Origin: Monosporascus cannonballus
Taxonomy: Eukaryota > Ascomycota > Sordariomycetes > Xylariales
Assembly: GCA_004154925.1 (NCBI GenBank)
Contig: QJNS01000166.1
Span: 1-64,000 of the forward strand
Reading direction: 5' to 3'
DNA: 64,000 nt
The notes beneath the pieces are model-generated. The model was given only the letters and a program-made list of their open reading frames with translations. It made no database searches and was not told where the DNA came from. Below, one piece after another: positions 37,301-50,479 of the stretch (the stretch's first letter is position 1; every line of letters starts with the position of its first letter). A program made the translations under genes and the position numbers.

Positions 37301-40300
37301 TTTAAAGATTATCATTTATTATCAGATATTTATTATGCATTATATTATTAAAACTGAATTCTTTTATTTATTTATTCTGTACAGATAATAGTTTTATTTA
37401 AGGCCCTATTTAGAAGTATTTTATAAAAACTCTTCCGAAAAAGCTTATAACGGTTTTAACCTTCATTATTATTAATTATAATTCCGAAATAAAAGAATTA
37501 TTATAAGAACGGATTCCAACGAACGAGGTTTCGAAAAAACGTTAGGCCAGGTAATTAATAGCATAAAATACCCGGCGCGTTATAAAAGTGGTACCTGGGA
37601 AAAAGCCGAATTAAGTTACGATATTATCAGCTGGAATATCGAATTATTTTTAAAATTATAAGGCGATTCCGGAACTATATTTATAAAGTTCCGTTTATAT
37701 TAAAAATTAACGCCAAAGTATTAATTATGTAAATTAAAAACTTTATAAACTTATTATTGGACATTTTGTTAATTTCTTAAATTACGTAAATTAAATCTGT
37801 CGATTTCGCAATTAAATACATTTTTTAATAAGAAAAATACAGCCGCTAATAAATTATCGAAAAAACCAGCTAAGAGTTTTAATAAATTAAACGATTAATA
37901 AGAAAAAAAGGTCGATAATATTATTAATATTTACTTAAACGTTATGTAACTAAATCTTATAATCGGAATAATTTAAATAAAAAATAAAAGTTTTTTTATT
38001 AAAATTTGATTTAAACGATCGTAAAAATACGTAAGAATTTTTACGATATTAAAACTTTTTAATTAGTTAACGGATACAAGGATACAAAAACGAACAATTT
38101 TTAAAACCGAAAGTTTAAAATATTTTGTCTAGGATAGAATTTTATAACGCAAAGTAGAAAAGCAATATAACAGTCGCAAAATTATCGATAACGAATAAGA
38201 ACGCTTAATAATAATTAAATAATATTACGAAAATCATGGTTTAAAAGACGAGATACGACTTACGAATATATAACTAATTTATATTATTGCTGCGATATAT
38301 ATAGGTATATACGAGAAGCAATTTTTGCTTATATTCTATTCTAAAAAGTTGCTAATCGACATTTCGAAAAAAGCTATAATTTTTTAAATCTCTAAGATAT
38401 TACAGTTATTTAAGTTATTAACGTTTAATTTATGCTAAAAGATAACGGATATAAAATAACTGTCGAAGCCCGATACGAATTAGCGGAATATTGCAAAATT
38501 AAAACCTTACGTATAATAACGTTTACGGCAATTAAAAATTTCTGAACAACAACATCTTTTACTGATACTGAATTTCGATTAAAATCACGATCGATAAAAG
38601 ATTTAAAAATAAGAGAAAAATTGTCGAAACCTCCGACATATTTGAGATTAAACGAAAAGTTAAAACATATACGTTATTTGGTAATAAGAATCAATTAAAA
38701 AAGAGCATATATGGATCGTTAAAAGATTAATAAAAACGACGAACGGTACGGGTAAAAAATATGTTAAGTTTTTGCCTAAATCAATATTTGCGGATAACAT
38801 TATTATAAAAACTTATAATTTTAATCTTTATAGGTTACTGTACGGCCAAAAGGCGTGTTTATCGATCGAAACTGTCACATCGATATAGAGGATTATAATA
38901 TAAGATCTCAATATATTAAAAGAAAATTTAATTATATAGCGAATTAGTTTTTTAAAACGTAAAGCCGCCCATATTGCCGAAATAATTAAGATAATTATTG
39001 TATAACGCCATAAAGTTATGTAATTTCTTAATTAAAAAACAAAAATAAGATTCGACTTTTCGAAATTAACGGCTTTGTATTACTTTGTAATATATTACGA
39101 CATATTGATATATTTAAAAATGTACAGTTAAAATCCCGATAAAGGAGACCGTATTTAATTCATAATTTAACTAGTTAAGGCATTTATCGGTTAAAAGAAA
39201 TTAATAAGATATTATTCCACGGAACTTTCCTTATTAACAAATTAAAGCAATTTATTAAAAATACAACAAAGATATTAAGAGCCGATTAACTTAAAAACAA
39301 TAATTAAATAAAATTATTATTTAACGAATTCGATCGATTATACGATATTACGAGTGAAACGTTAAACGGTATAAATGTTAAACTACGAGAGAATTAATAC
39401 ATTAAAACTATAAAACATGTTAAAATAAATATTAACGTTTAAGTATCGAATAAACCTTGCGAAAATTATGCAGTTATAAATAATAATAACATATACGAAA
39501 ATATTTAATTGTATAAAAGGAAAAAGCAGTACGGTTAAATATAGGGTAATAATATATAAAAAAATGTATTAATTAAAGTCTTCATTTAATTGTTAAAACC
39601 GTTAATATATCAAAATAACGATTTATCTAAGTCTTTTAAAATATTACGAACTTTAATTATATAACGGGAATCGGTAAACCTTTTTTTAACTAATCGTTAA
39701 AAGAAAGTTTTATTAAATTCGTAAAAAGTCCCATATTTTAATTCATATATATTTAATTTAATTTGCAATTTTTTCATAAAATATATTGGAATATATTTAA
39801 ATTAATTATTCTTCAATGTAGACTTATTTTTATCTATCGACTCGATATAATTATCATAGGCATTTTCCGCGATATCAAAAAACAATATATATTTTAAAAA
39901 AATTAAAATATTCCGTAATTTTCAGATAATTTAGAAACATAATAATGCTTTTTATAAAGTTTGCAAAGCATTAAATTAGGTACTTTAAGAGCCTAAACAA
40001 ATAACGTATTTACGTATTAAAAGCTTTTAATAAAATACACCATAAATTGATCTGAAGAACCTACGCGGGTAATTTCGATAAATACGGCTTTTATCTCGAG
40101 CTTGCTTTTGGAAAGCAGCATTTTGGTAATCGATAACTAGGCGTTAACAGCTTCCTAAAAATTAGCACCAGTAATTTGCTATTTTAAGAACCAACCTATA
40201 GCGAGATCGGAAATAAACGAAATAAATAGTATTACAAGTAGTTATTATTAATCAGAACAAAATAGATTATAATGGGAAAAATAACATATTTTGAAATATT

Positions 40301-41007
40301 TAAAAATAATATAAACAATAACCGCGTTATTATTTTAAATATTAACCATATAGTGAAATATAAAAAAAGGATATTTGCGAAAGTTTAATCCATTAATACT
40401 GGTAAATAGGCCGGAGAATTAGTTAATAATTTTTGGACCGGGAGAAATTAATAAATTTATGAATAAAGAAAATTCTTTAATATTAACTATTGGCGTTCTG
40501 AATCGATAATTCTCAAAAAAGTCTTTAACAGTACATAAAATTAGAGGAATTACGGAATTATTTTCGATAGATTGTTGTATTTTTTGTTAATAATAATAAG
40601 GTTTAAGTAAAAATGGATTATTTATAATTGGAGTTATAAAAAAAGTTTATTATTATCTTTAGTAATATTATAAGATCGATATTTAAAAGAAAAGTACAAC
40701 TTAGATATAAGAGCTTAACGATATATGGGATTTTAGCTTTTACGAATATTAAATGGGTTAATCGGAAACTTATTATTGCGTTAAAGCTAAGAAGCCAAAA
40801 ACTTATTTACCTTGCAAATAAAGGGTTTAGCGAATATGGGGTATTTTAAGGCTTTAAGGACGTAATAACGATATATTAAGAAACGATCGAGGTTTTGGAG
40901 ATTTTGATCATATCGAACTTAACCGTTCCTAATAATATCGAAAATATTATTTTTAATTAACAAATAATATTTTTATTTCATTAGCTTTTCAAGATCTGTA
41001 TTAATAT
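34366..41007 (+). mobile_element. Remnants of a plus-strand Gypsy-type element
   Basis: AT-rich and stop-riddled, but two plus-strand pieces are recognisable. At 36889-37140 a broken reverse transcriptase reads FVTPLGLF, then after a stop IIILVGVINFIAYFYRVIK, then FVNTVNIKGLRTRYDNS and SGIRRFVF, resembling the fungal Gypsy palm with an FVDD-type active site whose first Asp is now Asn. At about 39170-39260 IYRLKEINKI and GTFLINKLKQF resemble the integrase C-terminal block. I could not find its LTRs; the ends given are only the neighbouring insertions. Confidence 0.55.
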
Positions 41008-41012
41008 AGAAA

Positions 41013-41385
41013 TATGACGATTAGGCGGTTTAACCAACTATTAAATCTTAGTCGTACGAGTTTATGTTAGCAGGAGTATTATGGAAAACTAAGCAATAGA
41101 TACAGTAACGTAATACGTCTCGTAATTCCAAGAATACCTTAGATAATAATGTTATACTACAAACTGGAGTTATTTAAATTACGGAAATAATAAATATATA
41201 TATCTTGATTTTTTTTAATTCCCGTCGAGCCTGGCTTTATAGGCTTGATGATAAATCCTATCAAGCCTGGTTCTATAGGCTTTACGATAGATTCTGTTGA
41301 GCTATTACGTAACTCGACCTATGTAGCTTAGTCACTTTTCTTGTTGCGACCGTTTTCCGAGGCCACAACCTATTAAATTATAATA
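41013..41385 (-). repeat. 3' LTR of family 1 copy A, with two 36-bp units
   Basis: 373 bp. Contains two tandem 36-bp units (41225-41260 and 41261-41296). The partner LTR has only one unit, explaining the 37-bp length difference. Confidence 0.85.
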
Positions 41386-41469
41386 TGATCCTTCCTTTTC
41401 ATAATTTTCGCTCCGAAGAAATTTCTTTTTTGTAAATTCTTTTTTGCCATTATATTAGATTATGTTAAA

Positions 41470-42012
41470 AACCTGATTAATAGAAAAACGAAATAACGAA
41501 ATAACTTGCTTAAACTTATTACTTTTCGAATTATGGATTTACTTATATGTTCTTATTATATTTGTTGCTAGTTATCTTTTTATCGTATTTTTTCGTCAGA
41601 TTTCTCCCTGTACCAAAAATGCGTAATACGAAACCAAAACCTTTACGACGTTAACGGCTTTTCCATTTTTCAGCTTGAAAACCTCGTTTTTAACCACCTT
41701 AAGGTTAAAACGCAATTCGAAAAGGCTAAAAAAAAGGAACAAATAAAGGTTAAGGTTCGCCGGTTGTGAAAACAAGAGAAATTATGGGCCGATCGTATAA
41801 TACGTATATTATTCCGCGGGTTTCGGTCCTTGGAAAAGTTGGATAAGTTGGAACGTGAAGAAAAACAGGTCGAATTAAAGGCCGCCAAGGTTATATCGGT
41901 AAAAGCCGTATTTTTTTTGATTGGTTCAACTTTAAATCTATCGATTAATTATTTATTAATTAGAGGGCCTTTAACCCCGTTAATTTCGGCGTTGCTGGTA
42001 AAAACTTTTTAA
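41470..42012 (+). pseudogene. Antisense accessory ORF of family 1 copy A
   Basis: Plus-strand, opposite to pol. The open part 41830-42012 reads LEKLDKLEREEKQVELKAAK, a charged heptad-like segment typical of a coiled coil, preceded (with stops) by RRL-rich basic sequence. The same segment occurs at the same place in the two related elements. Function unknown; the upstream part is broken here. Confidence 0.55.
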
Positions 42013-45000
42013 TAAGCGTTGGACGTTAATAAGACTTTTAGCGCGTTCCTAAATATTTTCGGAATCCGTGTATTTCCTTTATTTGATCAGGTACTAGGTA
42101 AATCGGTTTTATTTTTACGTATCGAGAATTTTCTTTATTTCGTATATTTGTTCGTTTTTTATTTTTAAATTATTTTATACCGTATATATTTTGATTATAT
42201 CCGTTATTAATTCGAATAAAATAACGTAAAATATTAAATAAAGTTTAATTTTTGATATGTTTTTAATTCACAATTATTTTCTGAGATTTTCTTAATGATT
42301 TTATATAGACCGATATATTTAAAATCGCATATTTTGTTAAGTTATTTTAGTTAAATATTTTTAGTAATAAAAAATTATGCTTCTGTTTTCGAAATTTAAT
42401 CTTTTCAACTTTTTTAGTTACAATATTTGCTTGTTTGCTTTTAAACGAATTTTAATTTTGTTTTTATTTCTTTATATAATTATTATAATTATTTTAACGT
42501 AAGAACTATTTTGATATTAATTAAACATTTATTACGTACCTTTTTATAAACTTTTAAAATAAAAGTAAAATTTCGTTTATAAATATTATTTTAATATTTT
42601 TGTAATAATTGGTATTATAGGTTAACTAAGCTATAATTATTTTTTAACTTAGTTATTTTGCTCGTAATTAATATAATATTAAAAATAATTTCCATTAATA
42701 ATTAATATATATTTAAAATATATCTAAAATAAATATATACTATTAGCCTAACGTTTATATCCTTATAATATAATAAGACATAAGAAAAGTTCGTAAATCG
42801 ATCGATAATTACGAAAATATGGTCGTAAAGTATTCCTATAATTAAATCTTTTAATACAACGAATTTGGTAATAAGGTCGAAAGTAATTAAATATTATAAT
42901 CGTTTTTCAAGTAGTAATAACTGTAATTTTCCGTATGGCTTATATCGTTAAGATTCCGTTCTAGCGCAAATATCGTATTATCGTATACTTTTCTATACCG
43001 TTAATTTTATTTTACGAAAAAAATATATATATTAAAGCCTTTTTAAAGTTTTATAGATCCCTGGATATTTTTATAGCTAATATTTACCTATATTTCGTAT
43101 TAAAACTTTTTGGTATTTTTCTGGAATTTATTTCTTGTTCGTTTTTTTGATTTGTTTTAGAAAATTATCGTTATATTACTGGATTTCCTGATACATATTA
43201 TAGAGCATTGCTCGAATTATCGTAAACTCGTACAAACCTTAATCCGATATAAACTTCCCTTTAAGAAATATTTAAACTTTAAGAATACCATAATATTGGC
43301 CACAAGCTCCTTATTTAAAATGCCGTAAATAAATTTAATATCTTTTAGTTTCTATAGGAAAAATGCAATAAAATATAATTTGCTTTAAATATTTTATTAT
43401 CCGATTATTACGTTTAACGTATAATCTGAAATATCGGTTTTGAATTTAATTAGGCGGTTAAAATTATGTATAATTTATAATAACTTATTAATAATCGTAT
43501 TCTTAATATTCTAAAACGCTTTTTCTATATCTAGTATTTATTTGAATTTGTTTTCGTAAAATTTGTTAGGGGTATAATTATGTTGCTAAAGTTTCGAATA
43601 AATTTTCTGTAATAGTTAACGAATCCAAAAAATACTTATATCTTTTTAACCGTGGTTAACGTCTGGTAATTTATAACTACAGGAATTTTTTTAGAGTTTA
43701 TCTTAATATGTCCTAGGATAATAATATGTCCCAAATATTCCATTTTTATACATAAAACGAATTCTTTTTTACGTTAACAAATAATTTTACGTTTTATAAA
43801 ACTTAAAGAACTTTATGAACATATATTATATATGCTTTTTCCGTTTTTAAAAATATAAAAACATCGTCGAAATAGCAAACGACAAAAATATGGAAAGACT
43901 TTCGTAATATATAATTAACCCTACGTTGAAAAATTATTAATTCGTTCGAAAATCCTATTAATATAATTAAGTATTTAAATAATCCGCATTTTATCTTAAA
44001 GATTATTTTTTATTTGTATCCTTTTTTAATTTTAATAAGGTTATATTTATTTTTAAAATCGAATATTCTAAGTTCCTTGGCTTTATAAAGTCGGTTTTTA
44101 TTTCTATAATTAGAGATAATAATTTTCAGTTTTTAATAGTAATATTATTTAATTATCGATAATTAACCATATATGGTAATTTTTAGTATTTTACAGACGA
44201 AAAATATAAGATATTTTGCTAATAATTCCGAACGTCGAATTTATTCTTTTTGCAACCGATCTTTCAGCTATTTTTTGAAAATACGTAATTCGTTTTTGCT
44301 AAGGTTATAAATAAGGTAAAACTTCGTTAAAAACCGTTTTTTAAAAATTATTTTATAAGTTTATTTATTATATTTTCGTAATTTCGCATTAACTTTCTTT
44401 TTCAAAAGTAGTATATATAATATTATAACAATATATTAATTAGAGTTTCTGATTTCTGGGGCTGTTATTATTTTAAATCGTTATATAATTACTTTAATTT
44501 CGTTTTGATTGTAATAATAATACTCCGTATTTTTCTTTAATATCTATTTTCTTTCTTTTATTTTATTCTTTTAGGTAATAAGTTTTCTATTATGTTTTTA
44601 TGTTTATATTTGTTACTATTATGGATCGAATATTAAAATCTTAATTCTTTTTTTGTTTGTTAATAATGTTTATGGTGAACCTTATTTTGCTAATTCTTTT
44701 ATTAATTAAGATTCCGTACTAGCGTATTTATCATAATCCTAAGATTATATCGCAATTCCTAAACAAAACAATAGCGAAATTAATTATTTGGTGTCGTTTT
44801 TAAAAGAAAAATGTCGAAATAATTAATTTTCGGTATATTCTTTTCGTTATAGTAAAAGAATTCCTAACTTTCGGTATTCGTTATTATATAAAGTTTTAAT
44901 TTTTATCCTTATAATAATTTAAACCTATTAACTATATTCAATGCAATATAATTCTCGTTTAAAATTTCGCAGTTTATGATTGCGATATATCAATACATTC

Positions 45001-46770
45001 CAATTTATATATCTAAAATAATAAGATTATTAACGGCTTTTATTATTGCATTCAAAGCTTTTTTTGGAAATTTTTTTAATTCCTTTAAGTTTCGTTATTT
45101 TGCAACTTTTTTATAGGTAACTTTTTTTAATTCCTATTCGAATTTATCTACCTTTATTTATTTTTTTTCGTTTATTACGTTAAACTGTTATATTTGTTAT
45201 TATTGCAGGCATATAATTTTCTCGAATGGTATTAATTATTCTTAATTTTGCTATAATATTTTAGCTTATCGTATAAATTATTTTTTATATTTACGACCGT
45301 ATTTTATTTTACGTTATTTTAAGTATTATTTTAAAATCTTTTTATAAATTAATATATTTCTTCTTTAATAACCTTTTTTCGTAAAAATCTATAATAAATA
45401 CTAATTAAAAATAAAAATCTATAACGTTTTAACACTATTTCTTCATTATATGCTAAACTAATTCCTTTTTTATATATTGGTTATATTATTAATAATAATA
45501 AAAAAAGGTTTCTTATACGTATTACTTTTTTTGTTTTTATTTTGGCCAATTATTAAATTCTTTTAGGATTATAAATCAAAAATATCGATATTATTATTTA
45601 TCGTTTTTATTATTTTTAGTACTGTTTAAAAATTCGAATCCTTTATTATATATACGAATAATTTGTCCGTATATATATTATTTCCATTTTCGTAATCGGA
45701 ATATTCCCGTCGTCGACACTATATGGTATATATTTTGCTATATCGATGGGGAGTTTCGACATAAACTTTTTCTGTTTTATTCTGGTATTCGCGTAATTAT
45801 TCTTATAACATTTCTTATTATGATCACAATATTTATTAAGCCAGCTCCTTAACCTTTTGTATTTCTTATTAGATTTTTTGCTATGAGTGATTTAATACAT
45901 TTTTAAGTGAAATTATATTAATAAATTTGTTTTTGCTTTTTTAGCTTTTTCTTGATTATTTCTTAAATATCGGTTTCCAATCATTTTAACGAGAATTCTT
46001 AAATATCTTATATTATGTTGCTTTATGCCTTATTCTATTACAATTATAACATATAATTTGATTCCAGTTCTTTTTAAAAGTGGCTCTTAATTCTATAAGT
46101 CCTGGTTTTATGTTGTAAGAAATATTACTATATCGAAGAACGCTGTCCTTAGCCGTATATCTGGATTTATTATTATTTTTTTAGTACCCTTAATACGTTA
46201 TACGTATTATCGATTGTTAATTTTAACTGCTGTAATAATATAATCCGACAAATAATTAGGTTTATTAAGCTTTAAAACTTTTCTTATATTTCTTTTTTTT
46301 AGACCGTCGAAAAATTTAGCTATTAATATCTTTTATTCTTAATTTAGCTTAGCGGTTAATTAAATTAAAATATTCCCGTAGCCAAATATTTATCTTTTTT
46401 TATCGTAAGTATTAGATTTATATTTGAGTTTTTATTTTTAATTTCATTATTTCGAAATTTCTCGTTAATATTCATTCGAATTATTTATAATTCTTATAAA
46501 TTTGTATTACTTTTAGGTTTCGAATTTCGATTAATAAAATAATATATTTTTTATAACGAGTTCGAATTAAGTAATCATATGCACGATAAATCGTTTAATT
46601 ACGAATTCGACTTATATAATAAATACAATAAGTCCAATAAGAAAATACCCCAAATATATTTGGCATTAAATTAAAAATAATTATAATTTAATCGAAATTC
46701 CGTTAAAAGGTTTTAGCTTAAAAAGCTTAAAAACCTTTTTTAATTCTTTGGTAATATTTAGGTAAATATT

Positions 46771-47085
46771 TTGGTTTGTTCGAAAAGATTTTTTAATTTC
46801 GGAAACTTTTCTTTTTTCCTTAAGTTTCTTATAGGCAGCTTAAAAGGACGTCGTAAAATCATGATTATTTTTCTTAAGCTAAATAATACGTTCGTTTATA
46901 GTATCCAGACGTCGAAGAATTTCTTTGTAAAAAAAACGAGGTTTTTTCTTTTCCTTTTCGGATTCCACTCTAGTGTTCGAGTAATTAGGGATTTGGTAAG
47001 TAGGTTATTCGAGCTGCTTATTGGTAAACATAATGTCGGCGATATTGCTCAGAATTTGACGGTATTATTAAATAAGGGTTTATAA
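46771..47085 (+). other. Open frame at the 5' end of family 1 copy A, antisense to gag
   Basis: 104 open codons on the plus strand, ending just before the right LTR. It overlaps the expected 5' leader and gag start on the opposite strand. A similar but broken sequence lies at 62860-63190 in copy B. Probably a shadow of gag rather than a gene. Confidence 0.3.
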
Positions 47086-47087
47086 CG

Positions 47088-47423
47088 TATAATAGTTAAA
47101 CGATTTAATTAATTATTAAATTTTAGTCGTATAAATTTATATCAGCCAAAACATTACAGGAAATTAAGTAATAAATATAATAACATATAACGTTTTGTAA
47201 TTCCCAAGATATATTAAACAATAATCTTATATTACAACCTGGAGTTATCTAAATCATGGAAATAATAAGTATATATATTTTGATATTTTTAATCCCTCTC
47301 GAACCTAGCTTTATGGGTTTTACGATACATCCTGTCGAGCTATGACGTGACTTGACTTATATAGCTTAGTTACTTTTTTTGTTGCGACCGTTTCCCGAGA
47401 CCGCAGCCTGTTAGGTCATAATA
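47088..47423 (-). repeat. 5' LTR of family 1 copy A
   Basis: 336 bp; contains one 36-bp unit (47299-47334). Confidence 0.85.
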
Positions 47424-47428
47424 AGAAA

Positions 47429-47875
47429 CTTTAACGTTGAAAAGGTATTAACGGTTTAAGAATACCTGGAATAAATTAATCGAACTTAATAAAAGAAAAA
47501 GAATTTATATATGGATATAAATATTAATATACGTTAAGAAATAATGAATATTATTAAAAAAAGATAAGACTTATAAAAATTAAAATTTGGAAAAGTACAA
47601 AAATACTAACACTGATAAGCAATTAATTAAAAAACGATCATAACGTACGGTATATTCCTTAATAATATTAAATAGAAATTTCCTACAATTCTTTCGATAT
47701 ATCGAAATTGTCTTTAAATAGATAATTAGAAAAAATAAATATATTATCGATCAATTGCTATTATTTTTTATTATTACAATTCACGATTTTTAATACTATA
47801 TTATATTCGTAATTTATTATTTATTTCTTAGATATATTTAGTTATACCACGATTTTTTATTTATTATATATCTAA
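47429..47875. other. AT-rich relic sequence
   Basis: Between the family 1 copy A element and the next solo LTR. No ORF or motif recognised. Confidence 0.5.
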
Positions 47876-47880
47876 ATCCT

Positions 47881-48012
47881 TGTTATGGCTGCACCATACC
47901 ATCACGCCACCAGGGCAAAAGATCGGTGGAATGATCGCAATTGTGGCAATCATCCTGGTGCTTACAGCTGCATATATACTCTGGAGCTCTTACGGGTGAC
48001 CAGGCCGTAACA
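47881..48012 (+). mobile_element. Solo LTR, GC-normal, TSD ATCCT, with a small hydrophobic ORF
   Basis: 132 bp with near-perfect 9-bp inverted ends (TGTTATGGC and GCCGTAACA), flanked by a perfect 5-bp duplication ATCCT (47876-47880 and 48013-48017). It is a clean island in AT-rich sequence. One plus-strand frame is open across it from TTG at 47880 (its first base lies in the TSD) to TGA near 48000 and encodes about 39 residues with a strongly hydrophobic helix (GGMIAIVAIILVLTAAYILW). Whether the peptide is meaningful is unknown. Confidence 0.78.
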
Positions 48013-48017
48013 ATCCT

Positions 48018-49439
48018 ATTATGTATATAATAATATTAACGTCGTCAAAAAATAGTTTAAAAAACGGTTTATATTAGTCCTAAACTAAACTCCAGGAAAA
48101 TACATTAATTTAAGTTTAATAAGTTAAACAAGATTATAAATACTAAAGTCCTAAGTAGTTTAAAATTTAAAAAGAAATACTAAAAAAAGCTAGACGGCAA
48201 CATTTTATCTTATGTTTCTATATTTCGTCTTGATCGAAAATTTAACTTTGATCGATTAATACTTATTGCTTTTCATAACTAAAAAAAACGATTTTGGGAC
48301 AATTTTAAAATACCACCAAATTTCGAAAAATAATCCAGACTTATAGTATAATGTTGTAACTATATTACTTTAAAGAATTATTATACTTATTATTGCCGGA
48401 AAATATCTCCGATCAGAAAATATATATTATATTAACATATTTATTTTCGTACTGGGTTATGAAAAATAAGCTAATATATATTTTCGAAACCGGTCGTTTA
48501 ATTACTTTAGAATATTATATGTTATTAAATTAAAAAAGTAAAAGTTACTATCTATAATTCGAATATTCATTATGTTTAAACGATAACGTGCGATATTATT
48601 CGTATTAATAAAATTAAAAAATATAGATATTAAGTTAGTTTTGTAAATATCTTTTTAAAACGGATCCTTATAGTATTTAACAATATTCCTTTAAATAATC
48701 GAATTAAAAAAATGTTAAAGCTTTACCGATAAAAATAGGAATAAGCTGGTTTTAATAATTTACTTATACGTATTAGCAAAACCAAAACCTCTAAATAACA
48801 TCTTGGCTAAATATATAATATTTATGTACCTTGCTTAATATATAATATTATACAAAAATCTGATTTATATGGAATTAAATAGCTAACTTTAAACAAAGAA
48901 AAATATTTAATTAAAAATATAAAAAAAGAAATCAGGGCGTACTTTAGTTTATATGACAGATATTAGCACAAAAACGTACCTAAAGAATTTGGGTTTACTA
49001 AACGTCCGTTATTTATTTTTAAAAATTATTCGCATTCCTTTTTATTTTCCGATTAGGATGTTTGTATATTTTGTTAACGTCGAAGCGGCCTCGAACTAAC
49101 GCGCAAATTATATGGTAATACTGAAATAAAATACACTAATGGATTAATTGGATCCGTGCGCACATATCAATCTACCCCCTCTTTTTATATTTACCCTATA
49201 ACTTTAACAATATGTATCTTTATCACAACGTATCCATTTAAGAAGTTATATATATTATAATATATCTTTAAAGCTGGGTCTTAAAACCGTATATATTATT
49301 TCCGAACGTGATAAACGGCCCTTAATCTATTCTGGAATAACTTACTAAATTTTATTATAAAGCGGAGATCTAATTATAATTACGCGTTTTTAATTATTTC
49401 GAACGTACGGTAACGTTTTTTTTCGTTATTAAGTAAATA
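48018..49439. other. AT-rich relic sequence
   Basis: No long ORF. A slightly less AT-rich patch at about 49130-49200 may be an end of the Tc1/mariner-like element on its right, but I found no matching inverted repeat. Confidence 0.4.
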
Positions 49440-49790
49440 TTTGAATTCGGGTTGGATTTTATAGATTTTGTTTTTTAAAGCCTGCTAAAGGTATTGGATT
49501 AGGTTTAAATCGGGCGAATATCGTAATTATTCGAATACCCAAATCCCATATCTTTCGAAAAACTCTTTAACGGCGGTAACTTTGTATATTAAAGAGTTAT
49601 CTTAAATAAAGGGATTACTAATTTCGTAAAGGGAAAAAAAAACCCTTGTTCGAAAATTTCGATATAACGCCGAAAAGTTACTTTATCGCCGGGCGAATCC
49701 GAATCTTTTTCAGAAAGGATAATAGGAGAAAAACCGCTTTCCCAGTTACGTTACCATATTATCCCCTAGACAATAATGGAAAACGCAGTT
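49440..49790 (-). pseudogene. Tc1/mariner-type transposase remnant
   Basis: Read on the minus strand with a few stops: SGFSPIILSE and SPGDKVTFRRYIEIFEQG, then DNSLIYKVTAVKEFFERYGI (catalytic DN block), then RYSPDLNLIQYL and QALKNKIYKI. These match the order DN-x-PIH, then YSPDLNPIE of Tc1/mariner/pogo DDE transposases. The expected catalytic Glu after PDLN-x-I is Gln here. Inverted repeats were not found, so the element limits are unknown. Confidence 0.75.
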
Positions 49791-49979
49791 TTCTCGTAGA
49801 CTTTCGAGTTTATTAGGTTTTGCCTATAACGTTTCAACGATAAACAGAGTACTTATTGGTCTGGATATTCGGATATTCGATATGGAATATTCGTTAAATA
49901 ACAAAATTAAAAAAAACATACTTTTTGTTATATTATTAAAAATCTCGTGAGCAAACTTTCAACGTTTACGTAAGTTATC

Positions 49980-50398
49980 TGTGACGGCTAGGGGGTTTAA
50001 CCAACTATTGAACCTTAGTCGTACGGGTTTATGTTAGCAGGAATATCGTTGAAATCTAAGCAATAGATATAGTAATCGTATTACGTTTCGTAATTCCAAA
50101 GGTGCCTTAAATAACGATGTTATAATTGCAAGCTAAAGTTATTTAAATTATAGAATTAATAAGCGTATATATTTTATTTTGGTTTAAATATCTTGGATTG
50201 GCTTAAAGGTGTTTAGTTAGTCAAGTCCCTTTGAGCTTTTCTTGAGCCCTTTTTGGATTAATTGGTTTAACGTTTTTGAGCTAATAGCAGCATTTGAGCC
50301 CATTAAGCCGGTTACGTGATTTTTTGGCGTGGGTCGGAGTTTGGTTTTCTCTAAGGGTCCGACCGTCCGAAAAGAGCCAAGACCGTTAGGTTATAATA
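49980..50398 (-). repeat. 3' LTR of family 1 copy B (variant middle)
   Basis: 419 bp. Starts TGTGACGGCTAG, ends GGTTATAATA. Lacks the 36-bp units and instead carries a C/T-rich middle with repeated GAGCC-type words. Confidence 0.85.
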
Positions 50399-50479
50399 CG
50401 ATTTTCCTTTTTCCAGGATTTCTGTCTCTAAAGATGAAATTATTCGTTTGTCGGTTTTTGGTAAGTAATTTTCTTTTTT

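Larger units (their letters stand above)
41013..47423 (-). mobile_element. Degenerate Ty3/Gypsy retrotransposon (family 1, copy A), TSD AGAAA
   Basis: LTRs 41013-41385 and 47088-47423 with a perfect TSD AGAAA (41008-41012 and 47424-47428). The element runs on the minus strand: a purine tract on that strand abuts the left LTR, the palm motif CYFDDVFIF is read at about 43855-43880 (YFDD at 43863-43874), and a zinc-knuckle remnant (CYNC...RHKA) at about 46010-46050. Length is 6.4 kb. Gag and pol are broken by stops. A plus-strand ORF lies between pol and the left (3') LTR. Confidence 0.88.

Noticed and set aside
41225..41296. CRISPR-like tandem repeats (also 56211-56318 and 62494-62565)
   Set aside because: Units are contiguous with no spacers and lie inside LTRs of a eukaryotic retroelement; they are a minisatellite.
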